From positions 1-49,321 of the forward strand of contig JAAFHZ010000015.1 in the NCBI GenBank assembly GCA_013297675.1: a stretch of 49,321 nt of DNA. The letters are read 5' to 3'. The notes beneath the pieces were generated by a model. It searched no databases and was not told the DNA's origin. It was given only the letters and a program-made list of their open reading frames with translations. Both the position numbers and the translations under genes were made by a program. Each line of letters begins with the position of its first letter. Position 1 is the stretch's first letter. Below, one piece after another: positions 34,123 through 45,722 of the stretch. The DNA comes from Synechococcales cyanobacterium bin59.metabat.ball.084 (GTDB lineage Bacteria; Cyanobacteriota; Cyanobacteriia; Cyanobacteriales; Chamaesiphonaceae).

Positions 34123-34266
34123 TTATCCAAGGAGGTATCAAAAGATTCAAATCAAGATGAAACTTAAGCAAAAAATCTCTGGTGACTTCCTTTCTCCGAA
34201 AGGTGTTCATGGGTCATATTCGAGGATAAATCTCAATCATAGGCGATGATATAGAAAGCTACTGAT

Positions 34267-37200
34267 ATGTCGCCCATGCCCACCAACAGCCCTAAGCCTC
34301 AATACACCTACAAAGTCGGTGGCACCCTGGCAGCTAACGCCCCTAGCTATGTCACCCGCTCCAGTGACGAAGAACTCTACCAAGCTTTGAGTGCCGGGGA
34401 GTTTTGCTACGTCCTTAACGCCCGCCAAATGGGTAAATCTAGCCTGGGTGTGCGCACCATGCAGCGTCTTCGCCAAGCAGGAGCCGCCTGTGCCTTTGTA
34501 GAAATGACCAAACCGGGCAACGAACAAGTTTCGATCGAACAGTGGTACAACGGCACAATTGCCGAACTAGTGCGGGGTCTACAGCTTGGCGGCAAATTTA
34601 ACTTCAAACAATGGCGACAGTCTCAACAGCACCTATCACCCGTCAAACTCTTTAGCCAATTCATCGATAATTTATTAGAGATTTTACCGAGTCAGTCGAT
34701 CGTCATTTTTCTGGATGAAATCGACAGCATCAAAAGCCTGCAATTTGCCACCGACGATTTTTTTGCCACCCTGCGCACCTGCTACAACCAGCGGGCTTAC
34801 CAACCCGATTATCAACGGATCACCTTTTGTCTGCTGGGTGTCACCACTCCTTCGGAGCTGATGCAAGACAAACAGCGCACCCCCTTTAACATTGGTCAAG
34901 CTATTACCCTCAAAGGCTTTGAAGAAACCAACGCTCGTGCCGCGCTATTGCCGGGATTAGTAGACTGTGTACCAGCACCAGCCGACACCTTAGCAGAAAT
35001 TATTACCTGGACAGGTGGACAGCCTTTTTTAACCCAAAAACTCTGCAAGCTCATGGGTCGCTCTCCAGAACTCAGCGTAGCTGAAGTAGTTCAGCAGCAA
35101 GTAATTGATAACTGGGAAGTCCAAGACGAACCAGCTCACTTTAAAACTATCCGCGATCGGCTGTTGGGATCTGCCGAACTCAAAGGCAAAGTATTAGGGT
35201 TATATCAACAAATTTTGCGTCAAGAAGCCATTCCTTTCGTTGATAGTCCAGCCCATCAACAGCTCCACCTTTCGGGGGTAGTACGTCAGCAATCTGGGCA
35301 GCTTTGTTGTTACAACCAAATTTACGCGGCAATTTTTAATCAGCAGTGGGTGAGCCAAGAACTACAAAAAATTCGCCCCTATGCAGCTCAGATCGAGCAA
35401 TGGCAAGCCCATAGCATCCCCGAAAATCTCTTGCAGGGCGAAGAACTATGGTCTGCTTTGGCTTGGGCAGCCGATCGACAGTTAGCCGATCAAGATTTAC
35501 TGTATTTATCGAGCAGCCAAACTTTAGCTCTGCAAAACGCTACCGCCGAACTCGATCGATCCCAGAAAAAAGCCCGCCAAATTTCTCGGCGCAACCGTCG
35601 CCAAGTTTGGGTGGGCGGTGCCATCTTAGCCTTGTCACTCTGCGGTGCAGGCTGGGCCGAATGGACAAGAGAACAAACCAGCCGCGCCACTAAATTAGAC
35701 TTGGCTAGCATGAATGCTCTACGAGAGTTTGAAACCGGTGGACAGCTCGATGCTTTACTGCTGGCCATGCAATCTGCTCAAGAACTCAAAAAAAATGTAG
35801 GAAATGGAGCGTTAGCTAAATATCCGGCTTTTGTGCCACTGTTTAACTTACAAACTATTTTGTTTAATATTCGTGAACAGCAACGACTCAGCGGTCATCA
35901 AGGGCCAGTTAATGGCTTGAGTTGGCAACCCAATAGTCAGATATTAGCTACCGCTGCTACCGATGGTCGGGTAAGGCTGTGGAATTTAAAAACATATCAA
36001 CAGCAAAAAATATTTTCGGCTCAGGGCAGTTCTCTAAACGGTATTAGCTTTGCCCCGGATGGCCAAACTATTGCAGCCGCGACTCAAAATGGTGTTGTGC
36101 AGTTATGGAAAACCACCGGAGAGTCAATAGTTACTCTAGCTCCAAATCCTGTTCAAAAACCAAACCAAGCTGATAGTAAAAAATCTAAACCTCTAAACAC
36201 CGTAGCCTTTTCGCCCCAAGGGGATCTGCTGGCAGCAGCAGGCAATGATCGCCAAATTCACCTGTGGCAATCAAACAATCACCAATTAGTCCGCACCTTT
36301 ACAGGTCATCAAGACAGCATTTATCAGGTGCAATTTAGCCATAATGGTAAATACCTCGCCTCGGCTAGCAACGATCGCACTATCAAAATCTGGTCAGTTG
36401 CAGATGGTCAACTCTTACATACTTTGTCTGGCCATAGTGATGGCGTTTACGGTGTCACCTTTAGCCCCGATGATAAAACCTTAGCTACGGCCAGCGCCGA
36501 CAATCAAGTGTGGCTATGGGATTGGTCAGCAAATAGAGTAATACTGATTCTCAAAGGCCATCGCGATCGAATCAACAGTGTTGCCTTTGACCCCCAGGGA
36601 CAATATCTCGCCTCGGCCAGTAATGATGGCACGGTGAAGCTATGGAATCGCCGGGATGGCAGCCTAGTTAATAATCTGCTGGGTCATAGCGATCGAGTGT
36701 ATCAGGTGCAGTTTAGTCCTGATGGTCAACAGTTGGGTTCTAGTAGTGCCGATGGAACTGTGCGCCTGTGGCAAGTCTATACCAGTAAAAATAATAGTAA
36801 CCATACCCCGCTCAGTCATCTTGTCCCTGTGAACAGTGCTGTTTTTAGTCCTAATAGCCAGTTGATCGCCTCCGCCAGCACCGATACAACCATCCAAATT
36901 CGCAATTTAGCTGCTCCAGAAGTCAACACCATTAAGGGTGGCAACAAACGCATTAATACGGTGCGTTTTAGTCCCAACAATCAATTATTAGCTTTTGGTG
37001 GCTCCGATAAAACTGTACAGCTTTGGCAACTACAACCACAGCAGAAACTGGCTGAATTTGTGAATACCGATCGAGTTAACGGCGTAAACTTTAGCCCAGA
37101 TGGTCAATTATTAGCTGCGGCTACCGATGGCAAAATCGTGCTGTGGGATGTGGCCACCACCAAAGAGCTAGATTCTTTTGTGGGTAGTGATGAAGTAGTA

Positions 37201-37794
37201 AACCATGTAGTATTTAGTCCCAACGGTAAAACCTTAGCATCGGCTAATCGCAGTGGCAGCATTAAATTATGGGATGTGGCTACTCGCCAAGAGCTGAAAA
37301 AGCTTGAACATCACGAGCGGCGCGTTAACTATTTGGCTTTTAGTCCCAGTGGTAAAACCCTGGCATCGGCTAGTAATGATGGCACAATTATGCTGTGGAA
37401 TATGCGCGACCCTCAGCCTTTTAAAACGCTGTTTGGACATCGCAATACCGTAGTCGGCGTAGCTTTTAGTCCTGATGGGCGGCTGATTGCTTCGGCTAGT
37501 ACCGATAGTACAATTAAGCTATGGAAAGCCGATGGCACACTCATTACTACTTTGACTGAGCATCAGGGCGGGGTGTTGAGCGTTGGTTTTAGTCCTGATG
37601 GTCAAACTTTGATTTCGGGCAGCGTGGATGGCAAAGTATTATTGTGGTCGCTAAATTTAGATCAGTTGCTCGATCGAGGCTGTGAATGGCTGCGCTACTA
37701 TTTAATAAATCATCCTAAATCTGACCTAGATATTTGCCCGCAAATTTCGCGTCCGGCCAATTCTTTTAGCCTCAGTCCTTATAGCCCGCGCTAA
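34267..37794 (+). CDS. AAA-like ATPase with C-terminal WD40 propeller(s)
   Basis: 1175 residues. The N-terminal AAA_35-type domain has a P-loop [20 protein letters not shown] (about 52-71) and a Walker B-like [11 protein letters not shown] (about 145). A sensor region [14 protein letters not shown] follows. A membrane helix ([19 protein letters not shown], about 450-470) separates it from about fourteen WD40 repeats with the SPDGxxLASASxDxTIKLW pattern. Such proteins are common in cyanobacteria and are thought to be signalling or conflict ATPases with a sensing propeller. No effector domain is seen. The GNAT gene starts 2 bases after its stop. Confidence 0.92.
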   Translation: MSPMPTNSPKPQYTYKVGGTLAANAPSYVTRSSDEELYQALSAGEFCYVLNARQMGKSSLGVRTMQRLRQAGAACAFVEMTKPGNEQVSIEQWYNGTIAELVRGLQLGGKFNFKQWRQSQQHLSPVKLFSQFIDNLLEILPSQSIVIFLDEIDSIKSLQFATDDFFATLRTCYNQRAYQPDYQRITFCLLGVTTPSELMQDKQRTPFNIGQAITLKGFEETNARAALLPGLVDCVPAPADTLAEIITWTGGQPFLTQKLCKLMGRSPELSVAEVVQQQVIDNWEVQDEPAHFKTIRDRLLGSAELKGKVLGLYQQILRQEAIPFVDSPAHQQLHLSGVVRQQSGQLCCYNQIYAAIFNQQWVSQELQKIRPYAAQIEQWQAHSIPENLLQGEELWSALAWAADRQLADQDLLYLSSSQTLALQNATAELDRSQKKARQISRRNRRQVWVGGAILALSLCGAGWAEWTREQTSRATKLDLASMNALREFETGGQLDALLLAMQSAQELKKNVGNGALAKYPAFVPLFNLQTILFNIREQQRLSGHQGPVNGLSWQPNSQILATAATDGRVRLWNLKTYQQQKIFSAQGSSLNGISFAPDGQTIAAATQNGVVQLWKTTGESIVTLAPNPVQKPNQADSKKSKPLNTVAFSPQGDLLAAAGNDRQIHLWQSNNHQLVRTFTGHQDSIYQVQFSHNGKYLASASNDRTIKIWSVADGQLLHTLSGHSDGVYGVTFSPDDKTLATASADNQVWLWDWSANRVILILKGHRDRINSVAFDPQGQYLASASNDGTVKLWNRRDGSLVNNLLGHSDRVYQVQFSPDGQQLGSSSADGTVRLWQVYTSKNNSNHTPLSHLVPVNSAVFSPNSQLIASASTDTTIQIRNLAAPEVNTIKGGNKRINTVRFSPNNQLLAFGGSDKTVQLWQLQPQQKLAEFVNTDRVNGVNFSPDGQLLAAATDGKIVLWDVATTKELDSFVGSDEVVNHVVFSPNGKTLASANRSGSIKLWDVATRQELKKLEHHERRVNYLAFSPSGKTLASASNDGTIMLWNMRDPQPFKTLFGHRNTVVGVAFSPDGRLIASASTDSTIKLWKADGTLITTLTEHQGGVLSVGFSPDGQTLISGSVDGKVLLWSLNLDQLLDRGCEWLRYYLINHPKSDLDICPQISRPANSFSLSPYSPR

Positions 37795-37796
37795 AC

Positions 37797-38348
37797 ATGT
37801 TTCACCAATACCGCATTACCGATCGCCATGAGCTACGCCTGTTGGAAATTGCCGATGCCGAGGAGCTTTTTGCCGTCACCGATGCCAATCGCGCATATCT
37901 GCGTCAGTGGTTGCCTTGGGTAGATGGTGCTCGATCGGTAGCTGACAGCAGAAGCTACATTGATTCTACTCTGCAACAGTTTGCCGAAAACTCTGGTTTT
38001 GTGGCGGCCATTTGCTATGACCAAAAAATTGTGGGGACGATCGGCTTTAACGAAATCAACTGGCACAGCCGCATTGGTTATATTGGCTATTGGTTAGCAG
38101 AGAGCCATCGCGGGCAAGGAATTGCGACGGCTTCTTGTCGATCGATTATTGAATGCGGCTTCCAAATTTTAGATCTAAACCGGATGGTGATTGCTTGTGG
38201 GGTAGAGAATAAGCGTAGTCAAGCAATTCCCCAAAGGTTGGGTTTCATTCATGAAGGCACAGCTCGGCAAGCAGAGTGGCTTTATGATCACTTTGTCGAT
38301 CATCAAATTTATGCTCTACTGCGTTCTGATATTGTCATAAATAGCTAA
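37797..38348 (+). CDS. RimJ/RimL-type GNAT acetyltransferase
   Basis: 183 residues beginning MFHQYRITDRHELRLLEIAD. The acetyl-CoA motif is AESHRGQGIATASCRSIIEC, followed by GVENKRSQAIPQRLGFIHEG, and YDHFVDHQIYALL near the end, typical of the RimL/ribosomal-protein serine acetyltransferase group. It starts two bases after the WD40 stop and is probably translated from the same message. Confidence 0.9.
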   Translation: MFHQYRITDRHELRLLEIADAEELFAVTDANRAYLRQWLPWVDGARSVADSRSYIDSTLQQFAENSGFVAAICYDQKIVGTIGFNEINWHSRIGYIGYWLAESHRGQGIATASCRSIIECGFQILDLNRMVIACGVENKRSQAIPQRLGFIHEGTARQAEWLYDHFVDHQIYALLRSDIVINS

Positions 38349-38393
38349 CCAGTTTGCCAATCATTGTTCTTAAAAATTAATTAAATCAACAAT

Positions 38394-39059
38394 ATGCAAT
38401 GGACTAACTTTTATACATCTTCTATTGGTCGCAAAGTTGTGATGGCCAGCACTGGCGTATTTTTAATGGCCTTTTTGGCGGTTCATCTTGGTCTTAATCT
38501 CACTATTTTTGCTGCCGATAGCTTGGGAAATCGAGGAGCTTTATTCAATCAAATTGCTAACGAATTCCATCATAGCTGGGGACTCCATTTACTAGAAATA
38601 TTGCTGTTTAGCAGCTTTGCTGTACATATCGCCCAGGGATTAACGTTGACTTGGCAAAACAAATCTAAGCGCAATGTGGCCTATCAGGTAAAACCACATT
38701 TTTCTCTTGACCCAGCCCGATCGATGGGTATTTTGGGAGTCATGATCTCAGCTTTTTTATTACTGCACCTCTATCAATTTTGGCTACCCCATTTACTGGG
38801 CAAGGCTTCAGACGATTTATATGGATTAGTACAAAAGACCATGAACCAACCATGGGTTGTGGCCATTTATGTTGCTGGTTGTGTAGCCGTTGCCGCTCAT
38901 TTATGGCATGGCTGGCGCAGCGCCGCTATTACTTTTGGTGCTAGCGATCGATATCAGCGGCTGCTGTCAGTCCTTGGCATTAGCTTGACATTCGCAGTAC
39001 CATTAGGTTTAGCTGCTATTCCGGTAATCCTTTTTACCAGCTCTCATGCTCAACTCTAA
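38394..39059 (+). CDS. sdhC: Succinate dehydrogenase cytochrome b558 subunit
   Basis: 221 residues, five hydrophobic segments. Conserved heme histidines are probably in [42 protein letters not shown] and [10 protein letters not shown], the pattern of the single-subunit di-heme B-type anchor. It carries electrons to the quinone pool in the membrane. Its end overlaps the sdhA start by 14 bases. Confidence 0.92.
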   Translation: MQWTNFYTSSIGRKVVMASTGVFLMAFLAVHLGLNLTIFAADSLGNRGALFNQIANEFHHSWGLHLLEILLFSSFAVHIAQGLTLTWQNKSKRNVAYQVKPHFSLDPARSMGILGVMISAFLLLHLYQFWLPHLLGKASDDLYGLVQKTMNQPWVVAIYVAGCVAVAAHLWHGWRSAAITFGASDRYQRLLSVLGISLTFAVPLGLAAIPVILFTSSHAQL

Positions 39060-40956
39060 AATTCCCGCAGTACCTTTGGCTGAGCAGTGGCACACCTATC
39101 AAGAAACCACTCGCCTCATTAGCCCTGCCAACAAACGCCGGTTAGAAATCATTGTGATTGGCACCGGGTTGGCCGGAGCCTCGGCGGCTGCGACGCTGGC
39201 CGAACAGGGTTATCAAATCAAAGCCTTTTGTTTTCAAGATTCACCTCGGCGTGCCCACAGCATTGCAGCTCAAGGTGGTATCAATGCGGCTAAGAACTAT
39301 CAAAATGATGGTGATTCGATCCAGCGGCTATTTTTTGACACTATTAAGGGCGGTGACTATCGATCGCGAGAGGCCAATGTCTATCGACTAGCCACCATCA
39401 GCAGCAAAATTATTGATCACTGTGTCGCCCAAGGAGTACCTTTTGCGCGGGAATATGGAGGGATGCTCAGCAATCGGTCTTTTGGTGGCACCCAGGTTCA
39501 GCGCACTTTCTATGCGGCGGGTCAAACTGGCCAACAGCTCTTACTAGGTGCCTATCAAGCTCTAGAAAGGCAGGTAGCTTTGGGCAAAATTACGATGTAT
39601 CCGCGCCATGAAATGCTAGAAATCGTGCAAGTTGACGGGGAAGCGCGGGGAATTATTGCTCGTAATTTGGTCACTGGTGAGTTAGAACGACATGCAGCTC
39701 ATGCGGTGCTGCTTTGTTCTGGCGGTTACAGCAATGTTTTTTATCTCTCTACCAATGCCATGGGTAGTAATGTCAGCGCCACTTGGAAAGCCCATAAACA
39801 AGGGGCCTTGTTTGCCAATCCTTGCTTTACCCAAATTCACCCTACCTGCATTCCAGTTGCGGGTGAATATCAATCTAAGCTCACCTTAATGTCCGAGAGT
39901 CTGCGCAACGATGGTCGGGTTTGGGTGCCGAAAGCTTTGGGTGATTCTCGACCAGCCAACGGCATCCCAGAAGCTGAAAGAGACTACTTTTTAGAAAGAC
40001 GTTATCCGGCTTACGGTAATCTTGTGCCTCGCGATATTGCCTCCCGTGCTGTAAAAGAAGTCTGTGATGCTGGTTATGGGGTCGGTAGCTCTCAACGCGC
40101 AGTGTATTTAGATTACGCTGATGCTTTACAGAAACATGGCCGGGAAGTTTTAGCCAATAAATATGGCAACTTGTTTGCGATGTACACCCAAATTACCGGG
40201 GAAGATCCTTACACCGTACCGATGCGGATTTATCCGGCAGTGCATTACACCATGGGCGGCTTGTGGGTGGACTACGAATTAATGACTACTATTCCTGGCT
40301 TGTATTGTTTAGGCGAAGCTAACTTTAGTGAACATGGAGCAAATCGCCTGGGCGCTTCGGCATTAATGCAGGGGTTGGCCGATGGCTATTTTGTGATTCC
40401 GGCAACTATTAGTAACTATTTAAGTAAACATATTGGTAGCTCTCAGGCCATAATTGATCACCCGGCATTTGCGCAAGCCGAAACTGTAGTTAAAGATCGG
40501 CTCGATCAACTGATTCAAATCCCCGGCAGTCAAACAGTAACTAGTTTCCATCAGCGGCTAGGAAAAATCATGTGGGCGCACTGTGGCATTGTTCGCAATG
40601 CGGATGGGTTGAAAACTGCAATTCAGCAACTTCAAGATTTACAAGCGGAGTTCTGGCAAGATGTGAAAATTCCGGGCACTGTGCAATCATTAAATCCAGA
40701 GTTGGATAATGCTCAACGGGTAGCAGACTTTTTGGAGCTAGGTGAATTGATGTGTGTGGATGCTCTCCACCGCCAAGAGAGTTGCGGTTGTCATTTTCGC
40801 ACTGAGTTTCAAACCGATCAGGGCGAGGCTCAACGCCGTGATGCTGAATATGCCCATGTGGCAGCCTGGGAATATCAACAAGATCATCAATGGCAATGTC
40901 ACCCCGAAGCATTAACTTTCGAGCTAGCAAAATTCAGCCAGCGTTCTTATAAGTAA
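39046..40956 (+). CDS. sdhA: Succinate dehydrogenase flavoprotein subunit
   Basis: 636 residues. The FAD dinucleotide fold is [20 protein letters not shown] (starting EIIVIG). The covalent-FAD histidine motif is [20 protein letters not shown]. Active-site blocks [34 protein letters not shown] and [15 protein letters not shown] are present, and [20 protein letters not shown] ends the FAD part. The length suits the B-type (sdhCAB) enzyme. The expected partner sdhB is 2.4 kb downstream, split off by three unrelated genes. Confidence 0.95.
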   Translation: MLNSKIPAVPLAEQWHTYQETTRLISPANKRRLEIIVIGTGLAGASAAATLAEQGYQIKAFCFQDSPRRAHSIAAQGGINAAKNYQNDGDSIQRLFFDTIKGGDYRSREANVYRLATISSKIIDHCVAQGVPFAREYGGMLSNRSFGGTQVQRTFYAAGQTGQQLLLGAYQALERQVALGKITMYPRHEMLEIVQVDGEARGIIARNLVTGELERHAAHAVLLCSGGYSNVFYLSTNAMGSNVSATWKAHKQGALFANPCFTQIHPTCIPVAGEYQSKLTLMSESLRNDGRVWVPKALGDSRPANGIPEAERDYFLERRYPAYGNLVPRDIASRAVKEVCDAGYGVGSSQRAVYLDYADALQKHGREVLANKYGNLFAMYTQITGEDPYTVPMRIYPAVHYTMGGLWVDYELMTTIPGLYCLGEANFSEHGANRLGASALMQGLADGYFVIPATISNYLSKHIGSSQAIIDHPAFAQAETVVKDRLDQLIQIPGSQTVTSFHQRLGKIMWAHCGIVRNADGLKTAIQQLQDLQAEFWQDVKIPGTVQSLNPELDNAQRVADFLELGELMCVDALHRQESCGCHFRTEFQTDQGEAQRRDAEYAHVAAWEYQQDHQWQCHPEALTFELAKFSQRSYK

Positions 40957-41174
40957 TTATCGTAGGGGTAATTTTGCAATACGGAATAACTACTGCTATT
41001 GATTGACGATCACAAGATCTTGCTCGGTTGGATGGTTGGGATCGCTAAAAGGTCTGTAATGATCTTGGTTTTGTTAAACCCATGAATTTACAAACTTGAC
41101 AAAAGTGTAAAATTGAGTGTAAAGTTGAACTTATTGGGAATACTTTATGAGTAATCAAAACAGTGATATCTAAG

Positions 41175-41945
41175 ATGAGTCTCGCGCCTGTATTTTATAC
41201 TTTGGCTCAAGTACAATTCAATCCGATCACCAAAATGTCAGACTATGTTGCCCCTTTGCAGGAACATTTACGTCGTAATGGATTTCCTGATTTTCGGACT
41301 GATAGTCAGATCGAGTTTGCAATTCGTCGGTTAGACGAATCACATCCAGACGTGCAACAACAACAGCACATTCGGTGGAGTTTTACTAATTCAGATCGTA
41401 CTGAAGGATATCAACTGTCTGGAAGCACGCTGGTTTTTCATACTACCATCTATGATACTTTTCAAGATTTTCTGGAGAAGGCCATGTTAGGTTTGAAATT
41501 AGTGCACGAAAATGTTGAACTTGCTTATACAGAACGCATTGGACTTCGTTATTTAGATGCCATTGTGCCAATGGACGGCGATGCACTACAACAATATTTG
41601 AATTCTTCTCTGCTTGGTTTATCTAATAGTATAGATGGTCAATTAGGTCATAGTTTTACGGAGACGGTTAAGTTTATTGGAGACGGTACTTTAGTAAGTA
41701 GAGCCGTTATCACTGACAACGTTTTATCTTTGTCACCAGATTTATTTCCTTTACAACTCGAATTGGCACCTAGATTTCAAAAAATAAAAAGTCTTCATGC
41801 TGTTCTCGATACTGATTATTTTATTGCTCAGCGTAATACTCTTGACCTAGCTGAAATCAAGAATAGAATGTTAGTCGCACATGATGTTGTCACCAATGCT
41901 TTTGATAGTTCAGTGACTGAATACTCTAAGAAAAAGTGGGCTTAA
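41175..41945 (+). CDS. TIGR04255-family protein
   Basis: About 256 residues from MSLAPVFYTLAQVQFNPITK, with FRTDSQIEFAIRRLDE, and the central ELAYTERIGLRYLDAIVP typical of TIGR04255 proteins, a sporadically distributed family. Its function is not established. A GTG at 41163 is an alternative start. A short eight-codon frame (ATG 41151, MSNQNSDI, stop) ends three bases upstream and may be a start remnant. First gene of the three-gene module between sdhA and sdhB, 4 bases before the next gene. Confidence 0.75.
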   Translation: MSLAPVFYTLAQVQFNPITKMSDYVAPLQEHLRRNGFPDFRTDSQIEFAIRRLDESHPDVQQQQHIRWSFTNSDRTEGYQLSGSTLVFHTTIYDTFQDFLEKAMLGLKLVHENVELAYTERIGLRYLDAIVPMDGDALQQYLNSSLLGLSNSIDGQLGHSFTETVKFIGDGTLVSRAVITDNVLSLSPDLFPLQLELAPRFQKIKSLHAVLDTDYFIAQRNTLDLAEIKNRMLVAHDVVTNAFDSSVTEYSKKKWA

Positions 41946-41949
41946 GACT

Positions 41950-42597
41950 ATGACAACAATAACAAGACCTTATTCCTTGAATGCTAATGCTCCCAAAATT
42001 GTAAATACTGGCGCTCCTCATGCATTAGTTAGATCAATTACTCCATTGATGGTTATGGTGGCTGGGACTGGTGGCCTGATGACTGTAGATAGTGCTATAA
42101 AGATGTCGGAATACTGTTGTGTGAACAGTTCACTTATTCACATTGAAGGTTCTCGATCTACAAACAAAAAGATCGATACTCGATCGACTGCTGAACATAT
42201 CACTAATATTCGAGATGCACTTGCTATAAATATGTCAGATTTAGCTGCGGTGTTTGCAGTAACTCGGCCTACAGTGTATGCTTGGCTAGAAGGACAGCAG
42301 GAACCAAAGCCAGAAGCTATGAAGCGTATTCAGCAATTGTCTAGTATTGCTGATGAATTTGGTCAGGCTAATATTAAACGTTTGGACAAACTACTACAGC
42401 GACCAATTTTGGATGGGCGTTCTTTGCTAGATATCCTGAAGGCAAATGAAGACCCTCTAGCCGTTTTACCTCTAATTAGGGAAATCAGCGAGAAAGAAGT
42501 TAAGACCCGTAGCGATTCGAAGGGTTCGGGTAAGCACCGTCGATCGCTTGATGATGTGCTGGGTGATTTTTCTGTTGCGATTGACTTGCAGGGTTAG
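41950..42597 (+). CDS. HTH (XRE-like) protein, second gene of accessory module
   Basis: 215 residues. The middle (about 85-130) is an XRE-like helix-turn-helix: ITNIRDALAINMSDLAAVFA, then VTRPTVYAWLEGQQEPKPEA. Flanking regions are of no known family; a hydrophobic stretch lies near residues 30-45. It starts 4 bases after the TIGR04255 gene and ends 8 bases before the third gene, so the three are co-translated. It may regulate the module or bind DNA with its partners. Confidence 0.7.
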   Translation: MTTITRPYSLNANAPKIVNTGAPHALVRSITPLMVMVAGTGGLMTVDSAIKMSEYCCVNSSLIHIEGSRSTNKKIDTRSTAEHITNIRDALAINMSDLAAVFAVTRPTVYAWLEGQQEPKPEAMKRIQQLSSIADEFGQANIKRLDKLLQRPILDGRSLLDILKANEDPLAVLPLIREISEKEVKTRSDSKGSGKHRRSLDDVLGDFSVAIDLQG

Positions 42598-42605
42598 GTA
42601 AAAAA

Positions 42606-43403
42606 ATGCCTTGGTCTCGAAACACTTCATGGCGACAAGGAAGTATCTTATCTCAAAAAGACTTTCTGGAAGCGGGCTTGCCTGATTCATGTCCTTATAA
42701 TTTAGCTATAGCGATATCGCATGATTGCGATATCGCTAATGACAACATGGATGCCGAGCCATTTGTGGAGTTTGTTTATGCTCAGAGGATGGAGAAAAAA
42801 GATGGCAACTGTACCAATGGGAAGAATCCTCGAATTTTGCACTTGAATTACAAATGGCAGCAAGATAGTATTTTTCTGGAATTGCGGGCTTTGAATAAGT
42901 TCACTGTACCAAAAAACAATTTAGAAAATATTCAACCAGATGGAATATATGAGCTGACTGGCTCTCGGCAAGTTTTACAAAGCTGGTTGTCTGCGCGATA
43001 TCGCCGCCATGCTTTACCAAATAGTTTAGTCGATCGACTGCGTGAGGTTTTTAGCCATATCGAAAAAGAGGGAAAGAAAAAATCTGATGGGGTCTTATCT
43101 TTCCAGCTTTCTTACCAACCAATGGAAGAGCTACCGCCTGAAGAAGCCTATGAACTGTGGCTGAGTATTGTTTATGTTATCGATCAGGCTGAATATGAAT
43201 CAATGGCCGAGAAGATGGCGGAAGGATTAAAAGCCGAATTCTCAGCGTTACTGGAAAAAACCAAGGCTTTCGGATCGGTAGATTTACGAAAATGTGAAGC
43301 CGTTTCAGAAATGGAATTCACAGTTCGCGATATACGCGATACTGTAGAGTACCATCTCGAACACTTAAGCTATAGAAGTGAGCCACCTGGACCAATCATT
43401 TGA
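42606..43403 (+). CDS. Hypothetical protein, third gene of accessory module
   Basis: 265 residues beginning [20 protein letters not shown]. The segment [15 protein letters not shown] with its invariant-looking SHDCDI recalls proteins that pair with TIGR04255 and XRE genes (pattern from memory). The C-terminus is helical and charged. No catalytic signature is certain; Asp/His/Cys in SHDCD could bind metal. Its stop overlaps the TTG alternative start of sdhB. Confidence 0.6.
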   Translation: MPWSRNTSWRQGSILSQKDFLEAGLPDSCPYNLAIAISHDCDIANDNMDAEPFVEFVYAQRMEKKDGNCTNGKNPRILHLNYKWQQDSIFLELRALNKFTVPKNNLENIQPDGIYELTGSRQVLQSWLSARYRRHALPNSLVDRLREVFSHIEKEGKKKSDGVLSFQLSYQPMEELPPEEAYELWLSIVYVIDQAEYESMAEKMAEGLKAEFSALLEKTKAFGSVDLRKCEAVSEMEFTVRDIRDTVEYHLEHLSYRSEPPGPII

Positions 43404-43411
43404 GCAACTAT

Positions 43412-44161
43412 ATGAAACTAACCTTGAGAATTTGGCGACAGTCTGCGGTTCAAGCTAAGGATCAGAGAGTGGGTAAGTTTGTAACTTATTCATTAAATGA
43501 TTTGTCACCAGACATGTCTTTTTTGGAGATGATCGATCATCTCAATCAAAGCTTAATTCTTGCTGGCGAAGAACCAGTGGCTTTTGATCATGACTGTCGG
43601 GAGGGTATTTGTGGCTCTTGTGCGATGTATATCAATGGTCGCCCCCACGGCGCAGATCAGGGTAGTACGACCTGTCAGCTCTATCTGCGCTCTTATAGAA
43701 ATGGCGATACGATCACGATCGAACCCTGGAGGTCGAATGCTTTTCCGGTAATTAAAGATCTAATGGTCGATCGATCGGCGTTCGATCGAATTATTCAGGC
43801 CGGTGGCTATGTTTCGGTAAATACGGGCAACGCAGTGGATGCCAATTCGATGCCGATCGCCAAGCAGCAAGCAGATGCAGCTTTTGCGGCAGCAATGTGT
43901 ATTGGCTGTGGAGCCTGTGTGGCTGCCTGTAAAAATAGTTCGGCGATGTTGTTTGTGGCAGCCAAAGTCTCCCATTTGGCTCTGCTCCCCCAAGGTCAAC
44001 CAGAACGCCAGCAGCGGGCGGTTAAGATGGTGATGCAAATGGACAAAGAGGGCTTTGGTAGTTGTAGTAACACTGCTAGCTGTGCGGCGGTGTGCCCCAA
44101 AGAAATTTCTTTGAGTACTATCTCACAGCTTAATCATGAATACTTACAGGGTTTTAAATAG
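43412..44161 (+). CDS. sdhB: Succinate dehydrogenase iron-sulfur subunit
   Basis: About 249 residues from [10 protein letters not shown]; a TTG 12 bases upstream overlaps the preceding stop codon and is possible. The [2Fe-2S] motif is [12 protein letters not shown] with a later TC. The [4Fe-4S]/[3Fe-4S] motifs are [12 protein letters not shown] and [15 protein letters not shown]. It passes electrons from SdhA to SdhC. The protein is intact; only the distance from sdhA is odd. Confidence 0.93.
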   Translation: MKLTLRIWRQSAVQAKDQRVGKFVTYSLNDLSPDMSFLEMIDHLNQSLILAGEEPVAFDHDCREGICGSCAMYINGRPHGADQGSTTCQLYLRSYRNGDTITIEPWRSNAFPVIKDLMVDRSAFDRIIQAGGYVSVNTGNAVDANSMPIAKQQADAAFAAAMCIGCGACVAACKNSSAMLFVAAKVSHLALLPQGQPERQQRAVKMVMQMDKEGFGSCSNTASCAAVCPKEISLSTISQLNHEYLQGFK

Positions 44162-44197
44162 TTATCTTTGTTAGCCTAACGCTGTTGCTGGGATGAG

Positions 44198-44950
44198 CTA
44201 AACCGCCAGAAACTCCTGCACCACATCTTTACTGAGTTCATCAGTAGAACCAGAAGCCACTATGCCGCCTTTTTGCATCGCATAGTACCAATCGGCCTGC
44301 CGCACAAAATGTAAATGCTGCTCCACCAGCAGCACCGAAATTCCTGTCTCCCGCACAATCTTTTTCACTGCCGCTTCAATTTCTAAAATAATTGAAGGTT
44401 GGATGCCCTCGGTAGGTTCATCTAACACCAACAAGCGAGGATTTCCCATCAGGGCGCGGGCGATCGATAGCTGTTGTTGTTGTCCCCCACTCAAATCTCC
44501 CCCCATCCGCCCCAGCATTTGCTGCAACACCGGAAATAAATCAAATATTTCTGCTGGAATTCGATCGCCCTTCTTGCGACCCCCAGCCCGCGCCTCCATG
44601 CCCAATAACAAATTCTCCTCCACCGTCAGCCGAGCAATGATCTCCCGCCCTTGGGGCACATAGGCAATCCCAGACTTTACTCGTCGATCGGTCGGCATTT
44701 TACTCAGAGCACCACCCTCAAAATAAATTTCGCCACTACGCTGAGGCAATAAGCCCATAATAGTTTTGAGCAATGTAGTTTTACCTACTCCATTGCGACC
44801 AATCAGACAAACCATTTTGCCCGGAGAAACATTCAAATCTACGTCCCGCAGAATATGGCTTTCACCATAGTATACATTCAGATCTTTAATGCTCAGCATT
44901 GGCTCTGGGGCATCGGAAGTTTGGTGCTTAACGAAATATGCTGTGGACAT
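44198..44950 (-). CDS. urtE: Urea ABC transporter ATPase UrtE
   Basis: 250 residues. Walker A is CLIGRNGVGKTTLLKTIMG, the signature LSGGQQQQLSIARAL, Walker B LLVLDEPTEGIQPSI and the H-loop VLLVEQHLHF. Very similar in layout to LivF, but the neighbours urtD, urtC, urtB and urtA place it in the high-affinity urea uptake system. It overlaps urtD by one base. Confidence 0.93.
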   Translation of the reverse strand: MSTAYFVKHQTSDAPEPMLSIKDLNVYYGESHILRDVDLNVSPGKMVCLIGRNGVGKTTLLKTIMGLLPQRSGEIYFEGGALSKMPTDRRVKSGIAYVPQGREIIARLTVEENLLLGMEARAGGRKKGDRIPAEIFDLFPVLQQMLGRMGGDLSGGQQQQLSIARALMGNPRLLVLDEPTEGIQPSIILEIEAAVKKIVRETGISVLLVEQHLHFVRQADWYYAMQKGGIVASGSTDELSKDVVQEFLAV

Positions 44951-45720
44951 TAATGTTGTTCCTCGCTACCTAAATAAACGGCAATTACCTGGGGATCTTT
45001 TTGCACTTCGGCCATGGAGCCTTCGCAGAGCACATGGCCTTCGTGCAGTACTGTAACCCGATTTTCTGGCTGAGAGCCAAGGCCAGCCGAAAGCTGTCGC
45101 ACAAATTCCATATCGTGCTCAATTACAATAATGGAGTGATCGGCAGACAAATTTAATAGTAGTTGGCCGACCTCTGCGGTTTCCTCATCGGTCAAGCCTG
45201 CTACTGGCTCATCGACCAATAATAATTCTGGTGACTGCGCCACCAACATACCAATTTCTAACCGCTGTTTTTCCCCATGGGAAAGCAGCTCTGCCAAAAT
45301 ATCAGCCTTGGGTTCTAGTCCCACTACACCCAATAGATCTGCGACCTGTCGCTGATTTGTCGGTGATTTTTTGCCCAGCAAAGTACCAAACAGACTTTTG
45401 TGTGGATTTCCTGCTAGCTCAATATTTTGGCGCACCGTCAGCTTTTGGTAGATGCGTGGAGTCTGAAACTTACGCCCAATACCCAGGCGACTAATTTGGT
45501 CTTCTGAAAAATTGCGCAAACTGCGATCTTTAAACTGTACATAGCCCTTGGTGGGCTTGACCTTGCCGGTAATCACATCCAAAAAAGTAGTTTTCCCAGC
45601 TCCATTTGGCCCAATAACTACTCGTAACTCACCTCGGTCAAGGCTAAAATTTAGATCGTTTAGGGCTTTAAAGCCGTCAAAGCTAACCGTCAGCTCTTGA
45701 ATATTTAAAATTCTTTCCAT
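44950..45720 (-). CDS. urtD: Urea ABC transporter ATPase UrtD
   Basis: 256 residues, LivG-like. Walker A is VIGPNGAGKTTFLDVITGKV, the signature LLSHGEKQRLEIGML (LSHGEKQ variant typical of UrtD/LivG), Walker B LLLVDEPVAGLTDEE. It works as a pair with UrtE on the inner membrane. It begins 2 bases after the urtC stop. Confidence 0.93.
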   Translation of the reverse strand: MERILNIQELTVSFDGFKALNDLNFSLDRGELRVVIGPNGAGKTTFLDVITGKVKPTKGYVQFKDRSLRNFSEDQISRLGIGRKFQTPRIYQKLTVRQNIELAGNPHKSLFGTLLGKKSPTNQRQVADLLGVVGLEPKADILAELLSHGEKQRLEIGMLVAQSPELLLVDEPVAGLTDEETAEVGQLLLNLSADHSIIVIEHDMEFVRQLSAGLGSQPENRVTVLHEGHVLCEGSMAEVQKDPQVIAVYLGSEEQH

Positions 45721-45722
45721 AA

